DNA from: Eonycteris spelaea
Taxonomy: Eukaryota > Chordata > Mammalia > Chiroptera > Pteropodidae
Length of the DNA: 64,000 nt
Assembly (NCBI GenBank): GCA_003508835.1
Contig: PUFA01000077.1
Coordinates: 6,214,001-6,278,000, forward strand
Direction: 5' to 3'
The notes beneath the pieces are model-generated. The model did not search any database. It saw only the letters and a list, made by a program, of their open reading frames with translations, and was not told where the DNA came from. Positions 10,250 through 20,975 of this stretch are shown piece by piece; position 1 is the first letter of the stretch, and each line of letters begins with the position of its first letter. Made by a program: the position numbers and the translations under genes.

Positions 10250-10710
10250 CTTCCTAATTATAAACAACAGAAACAAACTCTGGCTGATTTGAGCAGAAAA
10301 GTAATTTCTATAAAGGCTATTGGGGGACTCACAGAATCACTAGAGAGACCCAGGCTTAGAAAATGAACTAGAACAAGGGAGGCAAGATGGCTGCCAGGAC
10401 TAAGGTCAAGATCATGTCTGAGAAGCAGCCTGGTGAGGACACTGCTGACATCTCCCCTGACCAGAGGACATCACTAGTGTGCTAATGCCACCATCACTGT
10501 CCCTGGATATCAGACACTACTGCTGCTGGCCTCACCAGAATGTTTTCTCCTTTGGCCTTACTTCTTTGTATCACCAGTTCTGACTGATGGGCCCATCTGA
10601 TTGCCTGCAACTTAGCGGCAAGGGAAGCTAGGAAAGGAAGGATCTGGCTTTTTAGACTTCTGTAGCGGACGTGGGCGCTTCTTTACCCCAGCACTCAAAG
10701 AGCAGGAAGA
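10250..10710 (+). mobile_element. Ancient interspersed repeat, family B
   Basis: CAAACTCTGGCTGATTTGAG, CAGAAAAGTAATTTCTATAA, GGGGGACTCACAGAATCACT and CCAGGCTTAG form the start of an old mammalian repeat. A co-linear second copy occurs at 37785-38170. Family name not certain. Confidence 0.5.
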
Positions 10711-10883
10711 TTTAGCGTTGGGTAGAAAAAAACAGTCTTCAGTCTAGTAATAGGTGAAAGCCAGGTCTCCAAATTGAATACATTATAGTTGTTTGATAGC
10801 TTCTGACAAAATGCCCAGTTCTCTGAACCTTTTGAGTCCATGAAAACCTTACTCTGTTATCATTCATTTACTCCCCACTCTCC

Positions 10884-10925
10884 AAATGTCAGATGTCAAA
10901 GCTATGATAGGTCATCATGTACTCA
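10884..10925 (+). repeat. 42-bp dispersed repeat, copy 1
   Basis: This segment and 12232-12273 agree at 41 of 42 positions (one T/C difference). The shared core includes AAAGCTATGATAGGTCATCA. Flanks are unrelated, apart from ATTTACTCCC to the left of copy 1 and GGGAGTAAAT to the right of copy 2, which are inverted relative to each other. Confidence 0.95.
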
Positions 10926-10929
10926 AGAG

Positions 10930-11485
10930 GCCTATTAATTGCTTATCTACGCCTACCCCACACCTTTTATTTTAAAAGCAAATCCTGCCAGAACACAGTA
11001 CCTTTAAAATGTAAGGAGAATTGAATGCCTAAAAAAACGTAAAATAAAAACAAAACAAAAATACCCAGAAAAGCACAAGGGCTTCAGGGTCTGATGTCAC
11101 CATGCCTCAGGGAGTTTCCCTGTCGCTTCAGACCTTGCGAGGAGTGGCCCGGTGGCCTGATGTCCCCACAACTTTTCATGCGTGAACTCCCTCAACATGA
11201 CTTCAAGGGAAGCGTGCCCCAGACCATCCACCCAGTGCTCATGGAAACAGAGATGCCGCACCATCCGAGAGACTTCATCCTGAATGAAGAAGTTATTAAT
11301 TAGATCTGTGTAAATCTGTACCCACTCTCCTCTGCCCTTGGGCACAGAGATAATTAAGCCGCATAATTATTCAAACCACTAAGGAGATGCTAACCTCTCT
11401 GCATTTAAGCCAAGGGACCTCGGGTTTGCTAGACCATGGGGGAGGATGTTTCAGAGGACAAGGCCACCTTTCTTCATCTGACATA
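10930..11485. other. Unassigned stretch, TAATTA-rich right half
   Basis: No transposon is recognised. From about 11290 to 11370 there are three TAATTA cores (TTATTAATTAG, ATAATTAAG, ATAATTATTC) next to GC-rich sequence at 11090-11280. This could be a conserved regulatory element; nothing in the sequence proves it. Confidence 0.4.
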
Positions 11486-11489
11486 TTCT

Positions 11490-11610
11490 GGCAGGAGGGA
11501 TCTTAGAGATAATCCAGTTCCACCCTGACCATTTTAAAGAAATTGGGTCCTAGAGACATAAAGAGCCCACTCAAGCTTACATAGCTTAGAAGGGGCAGGG
11601 TCAAGACAAA
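11490..11610 (+). mobile_element. MIR3-like old SINE fragment
   Basis: GAGGGATCTTAGAGATAATC, CAGTTCCACCCTGACCATTT and AAAGAGCCCACTCAAGCTTA keep the order of the 'ccttagagatcatctagtccaaccc' old SINE. Confidence 0.6.
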
Positions 11611-11744
11611 ACTTTAAAATAGATGTGATAAAAGTAGTGAAAATTTTGCTTGTGACCCACAAGCTTGTTCTGACATCAAATAACAAAATACATGTGGAAA
11701 CGCTATTATACAAATATTAGGTAAATTTAGCAGAACTTTGAGCA

Positions 11745-11905
11745 AGTGCTTAATCTCTCTGCTCTTCAATCTCATCACCTGTGAAATGGGAATAATATTA
11801 TCAGTTCCCCATCATCAAGTCCTATGAAAATTAATTAAAACATGTATATTACTTGGGTTAGAACTTGGCACATTGCATGTACTCAATGAATAGTAGCTAT
11901 TATGT
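11745..11905 (+). mobile_element. MIR SINE
   Basis: GAGCAAGTGCTTAATCTCTC, CATCACCTGTGAAATGGGAA, TAATATTATCAG, TATGAAAATTAATTAAAACA and GGCACATTGCATGTACTCAA match sense MIR. Confidence 0.85.
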
Positions 11906-12134
11906 TCGTTTATTGAATCTAACTCCCAAAGGAAACGTCAATCAGCTACTTGGCTGATCAATTAAAAGTTAATTGACTAGCTTATTCCCCTCCAGATTTT
12001 CTTGGAAATTTTTCCAAAAGCTAAGTTCTCACTGTCCCATTTTAATGAGCTTTAGGAACAGTAGAGAGGGCTGTCTTGGAGATTGAAGAACTTGGCCATG
12101 TTATCTTTCTGAACTTGCAGCTTCTGGGTGCTGT

Positions 12135-12240
12135 CTTATAGGTAAGCTTGAATCCTGGCTCTGTCAGGTACTGGCTGGCTGCCCACAGGCTGACCCCTTT
12201 ATTTCTTTGGGCAACCATTTCTCTGACTGTAAAATGTCAG
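12135..12240 (+). mobile_element. MIR SINE fragment cut by the 42-bp repeat
   Basis: GAATCCTGGCTCTGTCAGGT, TTTCTTTGGGCAACCATTTC and TGACTGTAAAATG are sense MIR. MIR identity stops at the ...TAAAATG where copy 2 of the dispersed repeat begins. Confidence 0.75.
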
Positions 12241-12273
12241 ATGCCAAAGCTATGATAGGTCATCATGTACTCA
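12232..12273 (+). repeat. 42-bp dispersed repeat, copy 2
   Basis: Partner of 10884-10925 (41/42 identical). Its left edge coincides with a MIR ...TGTAAAATG motif, where the expected MIR continuation is absent. This copy is therefore the better candidate for the inserted one. Confidence 0.95.
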
Positions 12274-12364
12274 TGATGGAGGGAGTAAATAGGCTGTTCT
12301 TAGTTCTAGATGACTCTGTAGCGGGTGCAGGCATTGGAGCTGAATTTATTGGTATAAGTCAAGC

Positions 12365-12590
12365 CCATGGATTCTAGGCCAGAGTCCTGGGTTCAAGGAT
12401 TGCCTTCTGTGACTGGGCAAGTTATTTAACCACTCTAAGCTTCAGTTTTCTGATCTGTAAAATGCAGAAAATAACAATACTTCTTTCAAGAGTTGTCATG
12501 AGGATTATATTAGTTAATACACACGAGCTACTCAGCACAGTGTCTGGCATCCTATAAATTCCTACTGAAGTATTGGCTATAATAATGATG
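12365..12590 (+). mobile_element. MIR SINE, near full length
   Basis: CAGAGTCCTGGGTTCAAGGA, TGTGACTGGGCAAGTTATTT, AACCACTCTAAGCTTCAG, CTGATCTGTAAAATGCAG, GTTGTCATGAGGATTATATT, and CAGTGTCTGGCATCCTATAA follow MIR from head to tail. Confidence 0.92.
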
Positions 12591-12599
12591 GCCACTGGA

Positions 12600-13750
12600 A
12601 GGTGTTTGTTTTTAAAGCTATCTGCCCCCTCGCCAATAATAGCTTCTTTCCTCTATGTTTTTAGTCTTTTTCTTTGAAGTTGAGTACAAAGTTTTGGTTA
12701 ACTGAGAGTTCTGGTTGATTGCAGGCTAGTTAATCAAAAGTTGACTCTCCTCCCACTTTGTAGTTCATACATATTCATGACAGAACTTGCAAGGGGCCTG
12801 CTGGGCATCAAATGGCACTTGTCTTGAACACATTCATTCTGAGGGAAGTAAATAGATGTATCTTCCCATGAAATGGCCACCACTCAGAAACCCTTAAGGC
12901 AAGCTGGCCTCTGGGAGATCTGAGCTCGACAATATCTTACCAGAAGAAGAAGGCAGCTTCTTCAGAAAAAGAAAAATATATCTAATATCATATTTTGTCT
13001 GAGTGCATCAGGGAATATATTTTTCTTGGAGGTAAGTAAAAAAGAAGCAACTGCCCCGTTTACACAAAAGTAATAAGTAGTAATAAAATCTCTTGTGAAC
13101 AGCCACTTCTTAGTAACCCGGACCCAGAAAATATGGGTTTAAGTCAAGGGTGATGCATCACATAAAAACACAAAGAACGCAGAGAACTGGTTATGATTTA
13201 TGACGTGTTTATGAGGCTGAATATTTGCTTTTTAAGAGCCTCCTTCCCATGGCCTTGCAAGGGGAGGCAGCTCTAGAGAATTTTTCTCCTCAGCCTCCTG
13301 GAGAGAGACGAGGGAAGGGGAGAGGAGGAAGAAGAAGGGCTGCTTATCTGGTGATGGAAGAGCAAGTGAGCAAGTGAACTTGCTCAGGAGTCTCAGCCCC
13401 TTTGCACAGGAAGTCACCTACAGGGTCTTGGTGTTAGCTCAGCATCTGGGCAAGTGGTCCTTCTGGAAGAGCAGTCTTAGAGGGGGTTCTGACTCCAGCT
13501 AGCCCTTGGGCCTAGGCCATGGAATCCTTGGCACATTGGTAATGGAACCATTTGTCTTCTTGGCTCTCAATTCTCCTTCTACAGCTCCTGGTCCACTCTG
13601 TAACCTCACTGTCTGGTGACTTCTGCCCATGCCACCTATCCAGTCCCCTAATAGTACCCTCTCCCAGACCTTCTTTCAGGGGATTCTCTATCCTCACCAT
13701 CCTCACATTCACTGAGTCTGTGACTCTGTCTCAGATCAACCAATTATAGT
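12600..13750. other. Unassigned stretch
   Basis: Segments near 11940-12000 and 12690-12770 share a TTAATCAAAAGTTGAC-like theme that may come from an old DNA transposon. Otherwise no family is recognised. A consensus splice-donor string (GGAGGTAAGT) at 13028-13037 lacks an evident upstream exon. Frames of 60-66 codons at 13232-13749 show no domains. Confidence 0.45.
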
Positions 13751-13754
13751 GCCT

Positions 13755-14000
13755 AACTGCTACTAATACTATGCATTGAGTACTGACTATGTGCTCACTG
13801 CTAGGAGCTTTATAAATATTACATAAAATTTTTACAGAACTCCACAGTGATGGGTATTTGTAGCTCTATTTTTCATAAGAGAAAACCAGTGCTCAGCTTG
13901 GCTACTGGATTTATCCAAAGTTATATGGCTGGTTAGAATCAGAATTTAATCCCAGACCTTCTCGTCAAGCTTTGGGCTCTTTCTACAACCCAGTAGTCTT
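13755..14000 (-). mobile_element. MIR SINE
   Basis: GCATTGAGTACTGACTATGT, GCTCACTGCTAGGAGCTTTA, CATAAGAGAAAACCAGTGCT, TTAATCCCAGACCTTC and GGGCTCTTTCTACAACC match reverse-complement MIR over its length. Confidence 0.9.
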
Positions 14001-14189
14001 CTAACTCTGTGTCACCACGGGGCTTTCCTCATAACAGAGTCATATAAAAGATAAATAAAGGTTGAGCTGTCCTGTGGGAAGCAGAGGTGGGTACTCTTAT
14101 TATGTATTGACAGTCATTCATTTTTAGTTAACTGCTAGGTAAAATTTATATATTCATTGATTTAGTGGGGTTGAGTTATCTTTGAGCAA

Positions 14190-14370
14190 ATAACTTCCTG
14201 TTGTAAGCAAGTCCCTGGCAACTGACTTACCCTCTGTGGGTTGGTAAATGGGGATTATGAGGCCTCCTGGTAGGTTACAGTTAGGGTTAGAGGAGATGAT
14301 GATGTGAAATGTCTGGTACCCGGAAGGCGCTCTACAAATGGCGGTACTTACTATAATTTCACACTTGATT
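14190..14370 (+). mobile_element. MIR SINE
   Basis: CAAGTCCCTGGCAACTGACT, ACCCTCTGTGGGTTGGTAAA, TGGGGATTATGAGGCCTCCT, GAGATGATGATGTGAAATGT and CGCTCTACAAATGGCGG match sense MIR. Confidence 0.75.
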
Positions 14371-14379
14371 TTAGTCAAA

Positions 14380-15330
14380 GTACCAAGATCACAAGGATGC
14401 ATTTCTCGTTTAATGATGACCTAAGAGGGTGTTGCTTTCTTCATCAAAGATGCCAGAATCCAGATGAGTCTTACAGACTCTTCAGCCCTGCATGACAGGA
14501 AAGGGCCCATTGGCCTGGGAAAATGTAAAGGGTGCTGGTAGATGTTTAAGTCTGGGCCCGGATACACACAGCTGCTTTTATGAGCCAGGCACACTATTGG
14601 CAGGGAGTTTAGAAATGGGACACTTATATTAGCAAAGCAGCTTCCCAGGTGCTTTGTAAAATTCTTCAGTTGAGTCACAGTGTGGGGGCTCTCATTCTGA
14701 CACCAGCCTGGACAGGAGAGTGACTAGGAATAATTATTTTTCCTCAATTTCTTTCTCAGTGACTGGGATCCCTGAAGGTAGCATTCCTGCTTCAGGTTAC
14801 ATTTCAAGGAGTGTCTTTCGCTTGGAGCATAGCCAAGAGCTGGGCTGGGCAGGTGGGCAGGGACTCAGGCCTGGAAAAGCTGTGCTGGGGATAAGGAGAT
14901 AATGACAAGCTCTTACAGTGGCCACTCAAAGAAAGAAAGCTGTTCTCTCTGTCTGTCTTGGATCTTCTCTTCCTTCTGTTGCCACGAGCTTTCATATGGA
15001 TGTCTTATGAGAGCCATGGAGGGCTCCGGTTACCCCTGGAGTTGATGAGTTTCCTGCAGATGCATAAGGAAAAGGGAAGTCATGTTGCCAGGAAGACAGG
15101 AAGACCTCTGGTTACCGGGCGTTTTCCATGCAAAGCAAGTGACTCGAGGGAATCATATACGCCTTTGGGCTGAGCTAGGTTGAGTGAGGCCAGGATGTTG
15201 AATATTGATGATAGCGTGCATAAAAGCTGGAAGGGTCTTCGGGTCCTGATCATGGACTTAGAGTCAGAGCATTTGAGAGCTTGGATTTAAGAGACATTCC
15301 AGGCTCTGCAAAGTTGTGGCTTGCCCCAAC
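14380..15330. other. Unassigned stretch
   Basis: No repeat or gene is recognised. Short frames occur on both strands. A GCTGGAAGGGTCTTCGG string near 15230 may be a MIR3-like fragment. Confidence 0.45.
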
Positions 15331-15334
15331 AGGT

Positions 15335-15960
15335 ATTTCTTGAGTATATGAGTCAAGGCACTTGGCTGCAAGTGAAAGAAACTCAAATTAGTTTAAGGAA
15401 AATAAAAGAGCATAGAGAATTTATTGGCCCACATTCACGAAAAGTCCAGGGATGGCTCTCGGGCTGTGGGTACAGTCAGGGCCCCTGTGCTTCTGTCTGT
15501 TTCTCTACATTTCGTCCTTCTCATCTCTGCCCTGGCTACACCTCCAGGCAGGTTTTCTAGTAGTGACAAAGGTGGCCAATGGCATCTCCCAGCTTCCATT
15601 TGTCCTCAGAGCTGGTGATGCTAGAAATAAGAGAGCATCATTCCCCAAATTCCAACCCAGGTACCAGGAATGACATGATTGACCTGGCTTGGTTGGCATG
15701 CCCATTTCCTCAAGTAATTGCTCCATCCAGGAGAATTCTGACTGGCACTGCCTGAGGCCAAGAGGATGCTGGCTGCCCCCGAACCACCTGGACTGCACAT
15801 AGGGGAAATGGATTGTGCAGAGAAATGCTTGGCAGAGAAGAAGGCTTACGCCTCCACATGAGCACCTCACAAGCCATCATCATGGTGGAAATGGAGGCCA
15901 GTACACTCACTTTCTGAGATCAAGGACTTGGTGTGGAATTTCTTCTATAGTGATAGAATT
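15335..15960 (+). mobile_element. Ancient interspersed repeat, family C (LTR-like)
   Basis: The start AGTGAAAGAAACTCAAATTA/GTTTAAGG, then AGAATTTATTGGCCCACATT, CGAAAAGTCCAGGGATGGCT, CCTCCAGGCAGGTTTTCTAG, and an end region CGAACCACCTGGACTGCACA with GGGGAAATGG follow a common mammalian 'ttattggctcacataactgaaaagtccagg' repeat. Three short frames here (15321-15673) are composition artefacts. Confidence 0.65.
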
Positions 15961-15973
15961 TTTGCCATGGTTG

Positions 15974-16490
15974 CCTGTGGCAGGCAGAATAGTGCCCCCC
16001 AACCCAAAATGTCCCTATTCTGATACTCAGAACCTATAAATATGTTATGTTACATGACAAGGGGGAATTAGGGTTATAGATTCAATTTAGAATGTTATCA
16101 GATGGCCTTAAAATAAGGAGATTAGCCTGGATGATCCAGGTGGGTCTAATGTAATCATACGAGTCTTTAAGTAGGGGAAGAAGTGGCAGAACAGTCAGAA
16201 CCAGAGAGATGGCATTGGAAGAAAGACTCACCTGGCCAGTACTGGCTTTGAAGATGGAAGGAAATCGTGACCTAAGGAATGGAGTGGCCTCTAGGCCCTG
16301 AAAAAGGCAAGACATGGATTCTCCCCTAGAGCCCTCAAAAGCGAACCCATTCCTGCAACACTTTGATTTTAGCCCAGTGAGACCTATTTTACACTTCTGA
16401 CCTCCTGAACTATAAGGTCATAAATTTGTGTTGTGTTAAACCATTAAGTTTGTGGTAAACTGTTACAGCAGCAGGAAGAAACTAATACAC
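15974..16490 (+). mobile_element. MLT1-like MaLR LTR
   Basis: The left end TGTGGCAGGCAGAATAGTGC is followed by AACCTATAAATATGTTATGT, GATGATCCAGGTGGGTCTAA, GATTCTCCCCTAGAGCCCTC, TTTTAGCCCAGTGAGACC, TGTGTTGTGTTAAACCATTA, and a right end AGGAAGAAACTAATACACTG. This is a complete-looking ERVL-MaLR solo LTR. Confidence 0.85.
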
Positions 16491-16870
16491 TGCCCAGAAT
16501 AAAAGGGACATTGCTCAGCCTTCTTTGCATCCAACTGTGGCTATGAGTTCTAGGTGCAGATGGAGCAGTTGTGTGGCAGCTCCTGGGAATCTGAGGTCGT
16601 CGGCAGCATCACCCCTTCCCTTCTTCTTCATCATTCTTCTGTCCTAATGCCTACGGTGGATGCCAGTTGGACCATGAGGATGAAGCCACACCCTACAGAA
16701 GGTGGACGTCTGAGCTGGAAGGAGCAGAACCACAGATCAGCCTTGGAATTTTCACTTCCATACTTTGACTCGAGCAGACATAAATTACTATGTTGTTCAC
16801 GCCACTGTAATTGTGGGTGTTTTAAAAACTCGCAGCTGGAGCCAATCCTAATTATTGTGGAAAGAAAAGG
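16491..16870 (+). mobile_element. LTR-like fragment
   Basis: Its right end, GTTCACGCCACTGTAATTGT then GGAGCCAATCCTAATTATTG, resembles the common LTR terminus 'aagccactgtaattg...caatcctaacc'. A 132-codon frame (16554-16952) runs through it but shows no domain. Confidence 0.4.
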
Positions 16871-17300
16871 CATTAACCCTGACCTTCCAGGAGGTTCAAC
16901 AGACCCAGTGTCTACAAGGTGGGAGAGGGTCCTGAGGGTGTTTCAGCAATGATGCGGAGGTCCTTCCCGACCCCTAACTCTTCCCACCCAGTGTCTTTCC
17001 ATCAGGCACTGTGGTCTTGGCTTCACAGCCCTGTCTCCATTCTGTCTCTTGCCTTTGCCGTTGGTATCTGTTCTTAGGCTGCAACCCTAACCGATTCTGA
17101 TTCATCTTGATGCACTGGCTCTCTGAACCCCATGCCGCCTTGGTGAACACCCACGATCTGGCTCTGAGGAGGAGCTCACGTCTACCCTGGCTGGCTTCCC
17201 CCTACATCCCGTGCAAATAAAGATAAATAAGGATGCAAGATTTAACTAGCATCGAAGACCTTGTCTCAAGGTCTCCATGTGTGCCTTCGGAGGAACTCCT
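16871..17300. other. Unassigned stretch
   Basis: GCTGCAACCCTAACCGATTC at about 17079 may be a remnant LTR end. Nothing else is recognised. Confidence 0.45.
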
Positions 17301-17304
17301 AGTT

Positions 17305-17550
17305 ACAATAGTTAACATTTATTGAGTACTTACCATGGGACATAAAATTGACTGATACTCTATATTTCTACTTCATTTAATCCTCAGAACAACACGAGAG
17401 GGTAGATGCTAGCATTATCTTATTTTGCAGGTAAAGAATGGATGCTGTATGAACAGAGAAGTTAAATAATATGTCTGAGGTTACTGAACTGCTAAGCGTC
17501 AGAACCAGTGTGTAAACCAGGCAGTCTGATTCAGAGCCCATACTGGGGTA
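17305..17550 (-). mobile_element. MIR SINE
   Basis: TAACATTTATTGAGTACTTA, CATGGGACATAAAATTGAC, TTTAATCCTCAGAACAACAC, GAACAGAGAAGTTAAATAAT and CAGGCAGTCTGATTCAGAGC match reverse-complement MIR. Confidence 0.92.
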
Positions 17551-18034
17551 CAGTAGGTGGACTGCCCCCAAAGCCCAGCTGCTGTCAGCTTCTGAGCAGT
17601 GCCGTGCTCAGCAAAACGTTTAGATGATCGTGATAATGGCTCAGGGCAACGGGAAGACCGCCATGTATGGTTTTGTGCACTGTGTACTGCACAACTCAGG
17701 ACGTGCCATTCACATCATCATCTAAGCTGAGTGTAACCCCTGCCGTTGTCAGTGGACAGCCTGCATAAAGACATGTGGTCCCTCTGAGGCCTCGGGATCT
17801 GCCAAGCCGATAGCAGGAGGTCACATGGAAATGCCAGGCACTCAGTTGGAGAGTGATTAAAAACTGTGCTTGGAAGTTGGTGTTGAAGATTAGGGATCAG
17901 AGAACCAAGCCAAGGTAATAGCAGATAGGAACGCAGAGGACTTTTGCCGAGGCGATCTGTCAAATTCTGCTGGATGGTTTCTTTCACACCCAGACCTGCA
18001 CTAGATGCCGCTTTAAAAAGGGGGGAGGGGTTAA
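17551..18034. other. Unassigned stretch
   Basis: No gene or repeat is recognised. Confidence 0.5.
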
Positions 18035-18215
18035 TTTTGTTGTTGTATCATAAAAAATTATATATACTTATTAATGGACATTTGGAAAATATAGAAAAGT
18101 TTTAATCAAAAAAAAAAATAGTAGTCACCTATTGTCCACGACCAGAGAAAAATACTGCTAATATTTCATTTTTTTCCCAGGTTCTCCTCTTTCTGTTTCT
18201 TGGGTGATATATAGA
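18035..18215 (-). mobile_element. Old L1-like 3' fragment
   Basis: CATAAAAAATTATATATACT, GGACATTTGGAAAATATAGA, AAAGTTTTAATC and an ACCAGAGAAAAATACTGCTA tract resemble antisense L1M. Confidence 0.5.
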
Positions 18216-18965
18216 TAAATAGGTAAACAGTATAGATAGAGATATCTCTGTGTCTCTGTCTCTCTATACCGGGGGTCTTAAGTGTTGGGGCCACTGGAAC
18301 ATGTGGGCCAGTTCATAGTCATGAGCCTGCTCCTGCTTGCACAGGGAGCTTGGTGACCTCCCAAATGAGAAACTGGTCATCTTGAAATGAGGCCTTGGAA
18401 GTGATGTGGTTCACCCTTCTGACTCCTCTTCATCACTCTCTTATTCCTCTGAAATAACGAAGTATTCCATGGCCGAAGGAGCACTTTGGTCAAAGACTTC
18501 ATACTGTGATCCTCTCTGAGATTCACAAGTATTTTAGCTTACTAAAGGCTCTAAGAAGGCCTGCAGGAAAAAAAAAAATCTGTTGAACTTGGTTCAGTCC
18601 TTTGTTTCTTGAACTTGTGTGGACAAGAAAATCTTTTCTCATTGATGATTTAGTCAGGTCTTGAGGAACATGTGTGGGGAGAGAGAGGTTGTGTTGCACT
18701 ATACTGTCTGTTGTTAGGTCAGAAAGGGTACCTGAGGACTGAGTCAAAGCCACAGCCCTTCTAGCCTGGGAATGGGCTCTCTGATAGGGTCACCAATGAA
18801 AGTATTTAAGAGCATGTAGTTATTCTCTACTAAGGCCAGGCTTAGAGACTGGAGGTCAAGCCTCTTAATGGCCTACTAGCTTAATATAATAACATCATTG
18901 TCCCCAAAATGCCCCTAAACTTTTGAAAAGCTCAAATAGCTTACACTAAATAAGTTCCATGGGAG
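18216..18965. other. Unassigned stretch
   Basis: A GATA/TCTC low-complexity patch at 18206-18275 is followed by sequence I cannot assign. Confidence 0.5.
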
Positions 18966-19052
18966 CAAGTTCTTGTTTATCTCTGCATCCTCAGTGCCTA
19001 GAACAGGGCCTGGTACATAGATACTCAATCCAGACTTGCAGAATAAATGGAA
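18966..19052 (+). mobile_element. L2 LINE 3' end
   Basis: CTCTGCATCCTCAGTGCCTA, GAACAGGGCCTGGTACATAG and ATACTCAATCC match the sense L2 terminus. Confidence 0.85.
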
Positions 19053-19154
19053 TTAAATTTCTTATTACTTTTGGGGGTTGCAGAATTCCAAAATCATTTC
19101 CTCTGAGTGACAGAACTTTCTCCTTCCAGGCTCTAAGACTTAACGATTTATGGT

Positions 19155-19375
19155 TTAGATTTAACAAACATTTATTAAATACGGAGAGTATGTAAATCCA
19201 GTGTTAGACATGTTCCCATATAAATAATCTCTATTTAATATTTTCAATAGCCCTGTAAGACACTATAATCTCAATTTTCCAGGTGAGGAGGCTGAGGCTT
19301 GGCGATGTTAGGTGTCAACTTAACAAAGGCGACATTCTGACTAAGTGGCAAAGCTGAGATTTATGACCTCATGGC
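19155..19375 (-). mobile_element. MIR SINE
   Basis: AACAAACATTTATTAAATAC, CAATAGCCCTGTAAGACAC, CTCAATTTTCCAGGTGAGGA, GGCTGAGGCTTGGCGATG and AGTGGCAAAGCTGAGATTTA match reverse-complement MIR. Confidence 0.88.
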
Positions 19376-19970
19376 CAGAACTGGGTGTACTTTATTAATG
19401 GGTTGATTAAAGCAGGCTTAAGACGAACTGACTAGAGGAAGGCTTCACATGAAGGTTATAAAGGAAGGCACTTTTTTTTTTTTTTTTTTTGAATAGTTGT
19501 CTACAGCAAGGACTGGTCATTATGACTGTGCTAGGTGCTTAGCGGGGACCCCAGGCCACCTGTCATGTGTCTTAATAGAAAATAATGGCAGAGTAACTGT
19601 GAGAATTGAGAAACACGAATAGTTCCCAGCTGATAGAACAGCTGAAGCACTAAGCCTCCCAAGCCTTGGTTACAGCAACACAGTTCCATAACACACCAGC
19701 GTGACTTCGAATTGCTCTGTCCACTCAGCAGGTTGATTTATTTTCCCCCACCCAACCCTTTGAATGCCCAGGCATTGATCTTATTAACACTAGGGTAACT
19801 TTTTCAGTTAAGAATTAAAGAAAGACAGCCATCATAACACCTGGTCGCCCTCTCAAAACAGTAGCTGTTCCTAGGAGCTAAAGCACAGAGTGGCGAATTA
19901 CACTGCGTTCAAGAGAAAGCTGTGGTTAGATGGGAGGACTGGTGGGTGATAGATTGTGTCTCGGTAGATT
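19376..19970. other. Unassigned stretch with T19 tract
   Basis: A run of 19 T at 19472-19490 could be the tail of an eroded minus-strand retroposon, but the right-hand sequence is not a small RNA I know. Confidence 0.45.
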
Positions 19971-19974
19971 CATA

Positions 19975-20115
19975 GGTTGTCAGAGCTGGGAGAATCCCTA
20001 GAGATCACCTGGTTCCTCATATAACAAAGGAGGAAGCTGAGGCTCTGAAGTCACCCAAAATCATGCATCTATTGACTGGTTATGGGCTTCAAACTCGAGT
20101 CTCTTGATTCTAGAT
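19975..20115 (+). mobile_element. MIR3-like old SINE fragment
   Basis: GTCAGAGCTGGGAGAATCCC, TAGAGATCACCTGGTTCCTC and AAAGGAGGAAGCTGAGGCTC follow the same old SINE as 11490-11610, at better identity. Confidence 0.7.
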
Positions 20116-20149
20116 GCAGTTTTCTTTATTCCCTGCTATTCAAATACAG

Positions 20150-20335
20150 TCTTGGCTCCATCACTAATGCTGTGTTACTTTATGCGAGTATTTAACCTCT
20201 TTGTTCTTTGCCCATCTGTAAAATGCAGACAAACATAGCTACCTACCTCACAGAGTAATCGTAAAGAATAAATGAGATTTTGCCTATAAAGTACTTTCCC
20301 AAGTGCCTGGCATGCATTATTGCTTAGTAAATTAG
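20150..20335 (+). mobile_element. MIR SINE
   Basis: CTTGGCTCCATCACTAATGC, GAGTATTTAACCTCTTTGTT, CCCATCTGTAAAATGCAGAC, CTACCTACCTCACAGAG, GAATAAATGAGATTTTGCCT and CCAAGTGCCTGGCATGC match sense MIR. The L1 3' end inserted at its right edge. Confidence 0.9.
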
Positions 20336-20337
20336 AG

Positions 20338-20975
20338 ATTTTAAAAATTCTTTTAAAAAATTTTCAATTACAGTTGACATTCAATATTACTTTTATATTT
20401 AGTTTCAGTGTAACAGCATTATGGTTAGATATTTATTAATTTATAAAGTGATTCCCCAATATAGTACCCAATGGACACAATATTATTGACTATATTCTCT
20501 ACGCTATACTTTAATATCCTTGTGACTATTCTGTAACTGCCAATTTGCACTACTTAATCCCTTTACCTTTCTTACTCAGGCCCATAACCCGCCTCCCATC
20601 TGGCAAACATCAGTTTGTTCTCTGATCTGAGTCTGTTTCTGTTTTGTTAGTTTATTTTGTTCTTCAGATTTCACATATAGGTGGAATCATATGGTATTTG
20701 TCTTTCTCTGACTTATTTTACTTAGCATAATATCCTCTAGGTCTGTTCATATTTTTGGAAATGATAAGATTTCATTCTTTTTTTATAGCCAAGTAATATT
20801 CCATTGTATATATATTTACCACATCTTCTTTAATCAGCCATCTATTGATGTCCATTTGGGTTGCTTCCATATTTTGGCTATTGTAGATAATGCTGCCGTC
20901 AACATAAGGATGCACATATCTTTTGAATAGGTGTTTTGGATTTATTTGGATAAATACTCAGAAGTGGAATTGGTC
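20338..20975 (-). mobile_element. L1 LINE, 3' segment (3' UTR and ORF2 end)
   Basis: Antisense L1: TTTCAATTACAGTTGACATT, GGACACAATATTATTGACTA, CCATCTGGCAAACATCAGTT, CATATAGGTGGAATCATATG, AATATTCCATTGTATATATA, and GATAAATACTCAGAAGTGGA. It is far better preserved than the other L1s here. The UTR wording resembles bat/laurasiatherian L1 from memory. It ends where the inverted 5' segment begins. Confidence 0.93.

Noticed and set aside
13028..13037. Consensus splice donor GGAGGTAAGT
   Set aside because: No plausible exon or acceptor upstream; isolated donors are common.
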